NCBI GenBank assembly: GCA_021819345.1
Contig: JAKARG010000177.1
Coordinates: forward strand, 1-6,844
DNA from: Actinomycetes bacterium
Lineage (GTDB): Bacteria > Actinomycetota > Acidimicrobiia > Acidimicrobiales > Palsa-688
Reading direction: 5' to 3'
DNA length: 6,844 nucleotides
Shown here: in pieces, positions 1-5,150 of the stretch
Numbering within the stretch: position 1 is the first letter of the stretch
How the letters are laid out: every line of letters begins with the position of its first letter
Notes under the pieces: model-generated
The model's input: only the letters and a program-made list of their open reading frames with translations
The model's database searches: none
What the model was told of the DNA's origin: nothing
Made by a program: the position numbers and the translations under genes

Positions 1-1685
1 GCGGCGACGCGTCGAGCATCGCAGAGCGGGTCGTCTTCGGTGCCGGGGTCGACCAGCCAGTCCGCGGCGGCGAGCGTGGCCTCGACGTGGTCGGCCCGGG
101 CGAGGATCGGGTTGCCGGTCCCCCAGTTGACGCGCCGCAGCGTCGGGGTGAGGAGCGTGCCGATGGACATGGCGACGTGGTGGTCGAGGACCTGGGCGAT
201 CTTTCGCAGGGGGGCGACGTCGGGGTGGTCGAGGGTGTAGATGCGCCCGTAGACGTCGTCGCCGGCGCGGTGCCCCATGAACCGGCGGCGTACGGCGTCT
301 TCGATGCCCGCCGACCAGGCGAGGTCGGTGGCGCAGGACTTCCTGAGCAGGTGGGTGGAGACGGAGAAGCCGAGGTGGTCGGCCGAGAGCTGCTCGGCGA
401 CGGCGGCTTCGTCGAAGGCATGACGGTAGGCGTGCTGGCCGGAGCGGTCGGGGGTCTGGATCCCGGGGACGAGGCGCGCCGCCGTGTCGATCTCGCCGGT
501 GTCGGGGTCGGTGTGGAAGGCATCGACGGCGACCCGGACAAGGTCCATGACCTTCTCCGGTACGACGAGGACGCGGGAACCCGCCGCGGTCTTGGTGGTC
601 GCCTTGTACGGCACGGCGACGACCTGGCCGGCTTCGTCTCGCACGCTGAAGCTGCGCCCGCCTTGGCCTTGGACGGCGAGCAGCCCGGTGCCGCCGAGGT
701 CGACGACGTCGGAGACGCAGATGCCGAAGGCTTCGGAGATCCGAAGTCCCATGATCCGCTGGAGCCAGAAGGCGAGCTGGTGGACGGGGTGGAGGTGGGA
801 GGCGAGGCGGGCGCACTCGGCCAGGGTGAGCGGCCGGGGCTGGCCGCCTCGGTCCGGTCGGCGGCGGTCGGCCTTGTCGGCGATGGGGGCGTCGAGGCCT
901 TCGGTGGGGTCGAAGCCGGGTGGGAAGAGGCCGTTGGCCCGGGCGAAGGCGAGGACCCGTCGCAGCACCCACAGGGCGTCGGTCACGTACCCCTGGGAGA
1001 GGCCGGCCGGTGCTCTCCGCTTGGCGGAGATGGTGAGCGCCGCCGCGACCGGCACGCGCACACAGCCCTGGGCGTCGCGGTACGCGCCGGGGAGCTGGCC
1101 GGCCCGCCAGCGCCGGCGAGCCGTCGGCAGGCTCACCCCGGCAACACGGGCGGCCTCGGCCAGGCTCAGCTCCTCTCCGTCGCGAAACGGCCCTCGGACC
1201 GGGGGCGGGCCGAGCAGGGCGCCGGTCGCCTCGGCCCGGTCTCGCCCCACCAGGTGCAGCAGCCACTCATGCGCCATGAAGTAGGTGACATCCGCGATCG
1301 TCGTGGTGCGCGGGGCGAACCAGGGGACGAGGAAGCCCTCGACGATGCGTCGGACCCGCTCGGCTCGCTCCGGGCCGCCGCGGCGCAGGTCCTCGTAGGC
1401 GGCGGCCATCCACGCCCGCGACAGCGAGGCGATATCGGCCTGCAGGCGCGGCGCAGCCGGGGGACGGGGCTTGGGCCGTGGCGGCTTCGCCGTGCGGAAC
1501 CGTTCGGGGTCGGGGAGCTTCTCGCCGACGCGGGCGGCGGCGACGGCCTGAGTGAGCCAGGCTCGGGCGTCGGCCTCGCTCGCAAAGGGTTCTTCACGCC
1601 GTCGCCCCACGCCGCCGGGCTGGGGGACGCTCGCCCAGAAGCGACCCTGATGGTGGCGCAACGACCCGGTGATCGGCCGGCCCAT
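1..1685 (-). CDS. Tyrosine site-specific recombinase (integrase), C-terminus cut by window edge
   Basis: Catalyses integration and excision of the element by strand exchange at att sites. The frame is open from ATG 1685 down to base 3 (561 codons) and leaves the window, so the stop is not seen. Visible parts: a basic N-terminal segment (GSLRHHQGRFWASVP, residues 7-21) like an arm-type DNA-binding region; helical core-binding segments around residues 110-150 and 230-267; a catalytic domain with Arg315 in LRISE, probable Lys365 in KTAAGSR, His445 and Arg448 in HLLRKS, His472 in MGHRAG and a nucleophile Tyr at 483 (Tyr479 is the alternative). The full RKHRHY set is present, so the enzyme should be active. 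An excisionase-like HTH (residues about 172-217) sits between the two core-binding segments, which is unusual. At least about 80 residues follow the nucleophile, longer than typical integrases. The ATG overlaps the TGA of the upstream HTH gene (TGATG), indicating translational coupling. Confidence 0.93.
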   Translation of the reverse strand, partial: MGRPITGSLRHHQGRFWASVPQPGGVGRRREEPFASEADARAWLTQAVAAARVGEKLPDPERFRTAKPPRPKPRPPAAPRLQADIASLSRAWMAAAYEDLRRGGPERAERVRRIVEGFLVPWFAPRTTTIADVTYFMAHEWLLHLVGRDRAEATGALLGPPPVRGPFRDGEELSLAEAARVAGVSLPTARRRWRAGQLPGAYRDAQGCVRVPVAAALTISAKRRAPAGLSQGYVTDALWVLRRVLAFARANGLFPPGFDPTEGLDAPIADKADRRRPDRGGQPRPLTLAECARLASHLHPVHQLAFWLQRIMGLRISEAFGICVSDVVDLGGTGLLAVQGQGGRSFSVRDEAGQVVAVPYKATTKTAAGSRVLVVPEKVMDLVRVAVDAFHTDPDTGEIDTAARLVPGIQTPDRSGQHAYRHAFDEAAVAEQLSADHLGFSVSTHLLRKSCATDLAWSAGIEDAVRRRFMGHRAGDDVYGRIYTLDHPDVAPLRKIAQVLDHHVAMSIGTLLTPTLRRVNWGTGNPILARADHVEATLAAADWLVDPGTEDDPLCDARRVA

Positions 1686-2080
1686 CAGCTGGCGCGCCCG
1701 AGGTGGTCAGCCGCGAGCCGGCGCAGGAAGGCGAGCTCGTCGTCCTGGCGGGCAACGAGGTCCTGGAGGGCGCAGAGGCGCGCCTCGGCCCGGGCCAGCT
1801 CGAGTGATGCCGAAGCGGCGTCGCCGCTTGCTGCGCCGCACGTGCCGGATACGGCGGCGCTCGGACCATCGTCGGGGCGGAGCAGGCCGGCGGCCGCGAG
1901 GTCGTCGAGCGCGACGAGCCAGCGCTGCCCGTAGAGGCGGGAGTGCGGGAGGCGGCCCGCCCGCCGGGCCCGGACGATCGTGTCGCGCGAGCAGCCGGCG
2001 AGGGTGGCGGCCTGGCGCTGGTCGACGAGTCGCCCGGGGGTCGGCGGCGGGTCGACGGTGCAGGTGGTGGTGCGTGCCAT
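1685..2080 (-). CDS. Small excisionase-like helix-turn-helix protein
   Basis: Encodes 131 residues. Residues about 18-68 form a MerR/excisionase-type HTH: LVDQRQAATLAGCSRDTIV, then RRAGRLPHSRLYGQRWLV, where the RLY-G-RW wing pattern is typical of this fold. Residues 92-126 (LELARAEARLCALQDLVARQ onward) look like a short coiled coil for dimerisation. It lies directly before the integrase and its TGA overlaps the integrase ATG by one base, so it likely acts as recombination directionality factor or as regulator of int. Start chosen at ATG 2080 because AAGGAGG lies upstream (2100-2094, 11-13 bp spacer) and coding character starts there. An in-frame GTG at 2209 overlaps the preceding methyltransferase stop (GTGA) and would add 43 residues, but has no ribosome binding site. 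Role as excisionase is inferred from fold and position only. Confidence 0.8.
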   Translation of the reverse strand: MARTTTCTVDPPPTPGRLVDQRQAATLAGCSRDTIVRARRAGRLPHSRLYGQRWLVALDDLAAAGLLRPDDGPSAAVSGTCGAASGDAASASLELARAEARLCALQDLVARQDDELAFLRRLAADHLGRAS

Positions 2081-2093
2081 GGCGCTTTGTGCC

Positions 2094-2100
2094 CCTCCTT
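2094..2100 (-). promoter_or_regulatory. Ribosome binding site deciding the HTH gene start
   Basis: On the minus strand this reads AAGGAGG, followed by two further Gs, upstream of ATG 2080. The spacer of 11-13 bases is slightly long but it is the only strong Shine-Dalgarno match near either candidate start. It favours ATG 2080 over GTG 2209. Confidence 0.6.
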
Positions 2101-2205
2101 GCTCGGGGTCGGGTGATGCGGGCTTCAGGCCACGAGGAGGCCTCTTTTGGGCCGACAAGTCAAGGTCACGGGTCCCGCCGAGCTGGGCCTGCGCGACACG
2201 GCCGC

Positions 2206-3126
2206 TCACGGCACGCTCGGGGCCGACGGGTCGTGAGCCACCTCGGGAAGGCGAGCGACGGCTCTGGCCGCGCCCGAGCTGGCGAGGTGCGGCGGGGCCC
2301 GGAGGACGAGCAGGTCCTCGTGGGCGACCACCTGGCGGGGGATGCCCCTGGCGCGGGCCTTTCGGACCTGCTCCAGGGCAAAGAACGAGGCGCGGGGCAC
2401 GAGGTGGTCGTCTCGGAGCGCGGCCAGCAGGGCGACGTTGCGCTCGTAGAGCACGAGGCCCGAGCGCTCCCCGACCCGGGCAAGCGCCCCTGGCAGGTCG
2501 ACCAGGCGCCCGGCCGACCAGTACGGCCGCACGGTCATGGCCACGAACCCCCCGGGGCGCAGCACCCGCGCACAGCCCGAAAGGATCGTTGCCATGGCGT
2601 CCAAGAGCCCCGCCAGGCCGACGTGGGCGAGGTTGGCGGGGTCGGTCGAGTAGCGGTTGTGGGACTTGGAGATCCCTGCCCCGGGGCGGGCGGTGACCCG
2701 GCCGTGGAGCGATGCGCCGTAGGGCGGGGAGGTGACCACGAGCGCGACGAGGCCCACGGCAGCAGGGTCGAGGACCGAGGGGAGGTGGCGGGCATCCGCG
2801 CAGACGACCTCGCCGTGCCCGGACGCCCCCTGGCTCCTCGCGTGGGCGAGGTTGGCTCGGGCGAGCTCCGCCCAGGCCGGCTCGTACTCGACCCCGATGG
2901 CGTCGCGCCCGAGGTGGACGGCTTCGACGAGGGTGGAGCCGATGCCGGCCATCGGGTCCACCACGAGGTCCCCCGGCGCGCTGTAGGTGGCGATCGCGCG
3001 CGCCGCGATCGCAGGCAGCATCTTCGCGGGATGGGTGCCGGAGATCTCGACGTAGCGCCCGGCTCGCTGGGCCCGGGCGTTTCGCTGTGCGGTCGGCCAG
3101 ACCGACAGCGGCAGGTCAGCGGGCAT
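2206..3126 (-). CDS. SAM-dependent DNA methyltransferase, TSPPY type (second tandem copy)
   Basis: Encodes 306 residues. Predicted to transfer a methyl group from S-adenosylmethionine to an exocyclic amino group in DNA; TSPPY is more typical of N4-cytosine enzymes, while N6-adenine is possible. Visible motifs: SAM-binding motif I DPMAGIGST (residues 57-65), acidic motif II GVEYEP (78-83), Asp111 in CADAR (motif III), catalytic motif IV TSPPYG (132-137), YSTDPANLAH (159-168), and VLRPGG (188-193). Motif I precedes motif IV, unlike most SPPY enzymes of the beta class. It is alignable along its length with the upstream gene (shared VWP..QR, QRAGRY, HP.KMLP, YSAPGDLVVDP, VVTSPPYG, VAHED), so the two arose by duplication. 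The ATG lies inside the upstream gene (11-bp overlap) with its own AAGGAGA at 3139-3133. No restriction endonuclease is adjacent, suggesting an orphan, regulatory or anti-restriction role. The C-terminal 25 residues are Ala/Pro-rich and unmatched in the paralogue. Confidence 0.88.
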   Translation of the reverse strand: MPADLPLSVWPTAQRNARAQRAGRYVEISGTHPAKMLPAIAARAIATYSAPGDLVVDPMAGIGSTLVEAVHLGRDAIGVEYEPAWAELARANLAHARSQGASGHGEVVCADARHLPSVLDPAAVGLVALVVTSPPYGASLHGRVTARPGAGISKSHNRYSTDPANLAHVGLAGLLDAMATILSGCARVLRPGGFVAMTVRPYWSAGRLVDLPGALARVGERSGLVLYERNVALLAALRDDHLVPRASFFALEQVRKARARGIPRQVVAHEDLLVLRAPPHLASSGAARAVARLPEVAHDPSAPSVP

Positions 3127-4030
3127 GGGCGGTCTCCTTGCTGGTCGACGTGGGGCGGTGAAAGACGGTCACGTCCTCGTGGGCGACGAGGTGGGCGGGC
3201 TCGCCCTTGGCGCGGGCGTGGCGGACCTGGGTGGTCTGCCAGTAGGAGGGTCGGGCGACGAGGTCGCCGTCTCTGATCGCCGCGTGCAGCGCGATCACAT
3301 GGCCGAGGTAGCCGAACCCGGCGGCTTCGCCGAGGGTGACGGTGAGGCCGGCGAGGTCCAAGGTGCGGCCCTCTCGCCTCGTGTTCTTCGTCACCACCAC
3401 GAGGTGGCCCCCTGGGCGGAGCACTGCACAGCAGGCGGCGTAGATCTCGGCCATGGCGGCCTCGTAGGCCGGGCCGCGGGCATGTCCGAGGTTGGCCTTG
3501 TCGGTCGAGTAGTTGAGGGTGTCGGCCGGGCAGAGCCGCCCTCCGGCGATCCACGCCTGCTTGTCGATCATGCCGGCGTCACAGCCATAGGGCGGGGAGG
3601 TGACGACGAGATCGACCGTGCCTACAAGGTCCCCGAGCACGTCGTCGAGCCGGCGGGCATCCCCCTGGCGGATCTCGGCGAGGCGCCGGATCGGCCCCTC
3701 CAGCATGTGGTCGAGGTTGTCGGCAGCGAGGGCGGCCCAGCGGGGATCGAGCTCGACGCCGACGCCACGCCGACCCATGAGCGCGGCCTCGGCGAGGGTG
3801 GTGCCGATGCCGGCCAGCGGGTCGACCACGAGGTCGCCGGGGGCGGAGTACTCAGCCACGATGCGCCGGGCGAGCTCGGGGAGCATCTTGCCGGGGTGGC
3901 GGGCGCATGCCGGCAGGTAGCGCCCGGCGCGTTGCCATTGGGCGGTTCGCTGGGTGACCGGCCAGACGCCGAGGGGCACCTCGGGGCGGGCTCGGCGACA
4001 GGTGGTGCGCGGAGTTGGGGTGGTGGTCAT
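3116..4030 (-). CDS. SAM-dependent DNA methyltransferase, TSPPY type (first tandem copy)
   Basis: Encodes 304 residues from ATG 4030. Predicted DNA amino-methyltransferase: motif I DPLAGIGTT (about residues 70-78), GVELDP, GDARRL, catalytic TSPPYG (144-149), then NYSTDKANLGH and VLRPGG. The segment between TSPPYG and NYSTD (CDAGMIDKQAWIAGGRL...) differs completely from the same place in the downstream paralogue, as would be expected if this loop helps select target DNA. It is the first gene of a leftward cluster leading through the second methyltransferase to the excisionase-like gene and integrase. An in-frame TTG at 4051, preceded by AGGTGA, would add seven residues; ATG is preferred because the promoter-like element at 4099-4062 would place the transcript start close to 4055, leaving almost no leader for the TTG. 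No restriction partner is visible. Which base and sequence are methylated cannot be told from the sequence. Confidence 0.87.
   Translation of the reverse strand: MTTTPTPRTTCRRARPEVPLGVWPVTQRTAQWQRAGRYLPACARHPGKMLPELARRIVAEYSAPGDLVVDPLAGIGTTLAEAALMGRRGVGVELDPRWAALAADNLDHMLEGPIRRLAEIRQGDARRLDDVLGDLVGTVDLVVTSPPYGCDAGMIDKQAWIAGGRLCPADTLNYSTDKANLGHARGPAYEAAMAEIYAACCAVLRPGGHLVVVTKNTRREGRTLDLAGLTVTLGEAAGFGYLGHVIALHAAIRDGDLVARPSYWQTTQVRHARAKGEPAHLVAHEDVTVFHRPTSTSKETAHAR
3133..3139 (-). promoter_or_regulatory. Ribosome binding site of the second methyltransferase
   Basis: The minus strand reads AAGGAGA with a 6-base spacer to ATG 3126, all inside the 3' end of the upstream methyltransferase. It supports this start and independent re-initiation in a polycistronic message. 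Confidence 0.7.
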
Positions 4031-4040
4031 GGGCGGCCCA

Positions 4041-4056
4041 CGACCGGGCAAGCGTC
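4041..4056 (+). repeat. 16-bp direct repeat, left copy
   Basis: CGACCGGGCAAGCGTC occurs here and again, exact and in the same orientation, at 5964-5979. Each copy lies just downstream of one of the two outward promoter-like elements, although those elements are inverted relative to each other. Function unknown; candidate protein-binding site. Confidence 0.6.
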
Positions 4057-4061
4057 ACCTA

Positions 4062-4099
4062 AAGAACATGGGGGAGGGAGGCTGTTTTCAACAAAATCG
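4062..4099 (-). promoter_or_regulatory. Outward promoter-like element, left copy
   Basis: Read on the minus strand: CGATTTTGTTGAAAA, 11 unconserved bases, then CCCCATGTTCTT. The right copy at 5885-5922 has the same 38-bp length and matches at 14 of 15 and 12 of 12 positions in the two blocks. TTGAAA (4091-4086) is a good -35 sequence; TGTTCT (4068-4063), 17 bp on, could be the -10 of an alternative sigma factor. It lies directly upstream of the leftward methyltransferase-integrase cluster. A/T content is far above its surroundings. Promoter activity is inferred from conserved blocks, spacing and position. Confidence 0.65.
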
Positions 4100-4160
4100 C
4101 TCCGAGAACCGCGACGCAGCCCCGGCCCGCCTACGCGCTGCCGCGGGTTGGTCTTCGGCC

Positions 4161-4190
4161 TTGAGGTGGGCGGCGAGGTGGAGGTAGGGC
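4161..4190 (+). promoter_or_regulatory. Weak candidate promoter of the double winged-helix gene
   Basis: TTGAGG (4161-4166) and TAGGGC (4185-4190) are separated by 18 bp, 38 bp before the ATG at 4229. In DNA this GC-rich such matches occur by chance, so this is tentative. Confidence 0.22.
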
Positions 4191-4228
4191 CTTTGGTGAC
4201 AGCCAAGCCCGACCCGCAAGGAGCCACC

Positions 4229-4762
4229 ATGGCACGACCCCCAACGCTCAGCGACGAGGCGCTCGTCGCTGCGCTCTGCGCCCACCCGGAGGCAACCGCA
4301 GCCGAGATCGCCGGCCGACTCGGCGCCGGCCAGTCGACCGTCGCCAAGCGCCTCGCCCTCCTCGAAGCCGCAGGGGCCGCGCACCGCAGGGCCGGCGGCC
4401 GGGTCGACGGGGTGCGGGCACCGGACCGCTGGCGCGCCCTGCGCACGGCTGAGCCTCAAACCACCCCTCCGGCCGAGGTGACCGCGTCCAGCGAGGCGGT
4501 AGCCGAGCCCAGCGCGCCAGAGGGGGCCAGCGACAGACCCGGAGGAGAAGCCCCGGCGGGTCGGCTCGGGCGCGGCGCCCTCGGGGCCCTCGTGCGCGAC
4601 TACCTCGCCGCCCGGCCCACCGACGCGCTCGGGCCCGCCACGCTCGCCAAGGCGCTCGGCCGCTCCCAGGGCGCGGTGTCGAATGCGCTCTCGGCGATGG
4701 CCGAGCGCGGCGAGGTGGTCCTCGTCGCCGACCATCCCCGCCGCTACCGCATCGCCAGGTGA
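4229..4762 (+). CDS. DNA-binding protein with two winged-helix domains
   Basis: Encodes 177 residues. Start ATG 4229 is set by AAGGAG at 4218-4223 with a 5-base spacer; a longer open frame extends upstream but runs antisense to the methyltransferase. The N-terminal domain (residues about 8-70) reads LSDEALVAALCAHPEATAAE, then IAGRLGAGQSTVAKRLALLE, a winged HTH of the MarR/ArsR kind. Residues 73-113 are a Pro/Ala/Glu-rich, probably disordered linker. The C-terminal domain (115-176) is a second winged HTH: LVRDYLAARP, LGPATLAKALGRSQGAVSNA, then wing GEVVLVADHPRRYRI. Two DNA-reading heads on a flexible linker suit binding of paired or phased sites, and the gene lies directly before the 9-bp box array (4793-5107), making it a candidate to bind it. 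No ligand-binding domain is visible. Specific role unknown: repressor, partition adaptor or replication control are all possible. Confidence 0.82.
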   Translation: MARPPTLSDEALVAALCAHPEATAAEIAGRLGAGQSTVAKRLALLEAAGAAHRRAGGRVDGVRAPDRWRALRTAEPQTTPPAEVTASSEAVAEPSAPEGASDRPGGEAPAGRLGRGALGALVRDYLAARPTDALGPATLAKALGRSQGAVSNALSAMAERGEVVLVADHPRRYRIAR

Positions 4763-4792
4763 GCCCCCCCGAGAGACACCGTCTCGCCGCCG

Positions 4793-4822
4793 CTACCCCG
4801 CGTCGAGCCCGGCGCGGGGTAG
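4793..4822. repeat. Perfect inverted repeat 1 of the box array
   Basis: Arms CTACCCCGCG (4793-4802) and CGCGGGGTAG (4813-4822) are separated by 10 bp. There is no T-tract after it on either strand, so a terminator role is not supported. Confidence 0.8.
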
Positions 4823-4858
4823 TGGCCGTCTCCGGCGCGGGGCAGTTCGAGATCTGGT

Positions 4859-4888
4859 GCGGGGTAGTCCGCCCGGCGACTACCCCGC
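4859..4888. repeat. Perfect inverted repeat 2 of the box array, opposite polarity
   Basis: Arms GCGGGGTAGTC (4859-4869) and GACTACCCCGC (4878-4888) are separated by 8 bp. The boxes point the other way round compared with inverted repeats 1 and 3, yet the 21-bp start-to-start distance is kept. Confidence 0.8.
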
Positions 4889-5037
4889 GGCGTGGCGGCG
4901 GGACCGCGCACCCAGACGGCGAAGAATTTCTCCGACCGGTCCCGGGGCCTGCTCGACCTCGGGAACCCCGCGGGCGGCCGACGACTACCCCGCACCCTGA
5001 GCTGGCCGGACGCGCCCGTGATCTTGTGGCACCCCTT

Positions 5038-5073
5038 CGCCTACCCCGCGGCGCGCCCGGCGCGGGGTAGGCG
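5038..5073. repeat. Perfect inverted repeat 3 of the box array
   Basis: Arms CGCCTACCCCGCG (5038-5050) and CGCGGGGTAGGCG (5061-5073), 13 bp each, are separated by 10 bp. It is the longest of the three and lies nearest the sigma-like gene. The same layout as inverted repeat 1. Confidence 0.8.
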
Positions 5074-5136
5074 CCACCGGGGCCGATCCGGGGGAAAAGC
5101 GGGGTAGTCGCAATGTCTCGATGGCAGCTCCAACAG

Positions 5137-5143
5137 AAAGGAG
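5137..5143 (+). promoter_or_regulatory. Ribosome binding site of the sigma-like gene
   Basis: AAAGGAG, 7 bases before ATG 5151. It is the reason to prefer this start over the in-frame ATG at 5121. Confidence 0.7.
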
Positions 5144-5150
5144 CTGTCCC

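Larger units (their letters stand above)
4793..5107. repeat. Array of 9-bp boxes CTACCCCGC / GCGGGGTAG phased at about 21 bp
   Basis: Exact boxes begin at 4793 (+), 4814 (-), 4859 (-), 4880 (+), 4985 (+), 5041 (+), 5062 (-) and 5099 (-). Degenerate boxes: GCGGGGCAG at 4837 (-) and GAACCCCGC at 4963 (+). Start-to-start steps are 21, 23, 22 and 21 for the first five, 22 for 4963 to 4985, and 21 for 5041 to 5062. The 4880 to 4985 step is 105, or 5 x 21. Four copies extend to the 11-mer GACTACCCCGC (4859, 4878, 4983, 5099). I found no exact box elsewhere in the window. The spacing places sites on the same face of the helix, as for cooperative protein binding. The last box ends 43 bp before the sigma-like gene. 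Confidence 0.88.
4763..5150. other. 388-bp non-coding control region
   Basis: Lies between the double winged-helix gene and the sigma-like gene. Short open frames on both strands here lack ribosome binding sites and recognisable domains. What it holds is the CTACCCCGC box array, three perfect inverted repeats built from it, and one A/T-rich patch (GAAGAATTTCTC, 4921-4932) in an otherwise GC-saturated stretch. The combination of repeated boxes plus an A/T-rich patch is typical of iteron-type origins, partition sites or complex operators; which of these it is cannot be decided here. Confidence 0.7.

Noticed and set aside
87..1934. 615-residue open frame on the plus strand
   Set aside because: It is antisense to the integrase, which shows all recombinase catalytic motifs. 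The plus-strand text is Gly/Val/Asp/Glu-rich with no domain, a usual artefact in GC-rich DNA.
2158..2163. Promoter of the HTH-integrase pair from TTGACT on the minus strand
   Set aside because: No -10-like sequence occurs 15-19 bp downstream, so it is not listed as a feature.
1669..3276. 535-residue plus-strand frame across the HTH gene and second methyltransferase
   Set aside because: Arg/Gly-rich, no domain, no start signal, antisense to genes with clear motifs.
2535..3554. 339-residue minus-strand frame spanning the methyltransferase junction
   Set aside because: Arg/Pro-rich shifted reading of both methyltransferases; lacks SAM motifs, which are in the other frame.
3125..4228. Upstream part of a 545-residue plus-strand frame ending at 4762
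   Set aside because: Only the part from ATG 4229 has a ribosome binding site and domains. The upstream part is antisense to the first methyltransferase.
5038..5073. Rho-independent terminator from the 13-bp inverted repeat
   Set aside because: Stem is strong but no T-run follows on either strand, and its arms are two array boxes.
4793..5107. CRISPR array
   Set aside because: Repeats are only 9-11 bp, occur in both orientations, and the intervals are about 12 bp. No cas genes.
4744..5107. Small open frames on both strands in the gap after the double winged-helix gene
   Set aside because: They translate the repeated boxes (DYPAP, ATTPR and similar), have no ribosome binding sites and no domain.
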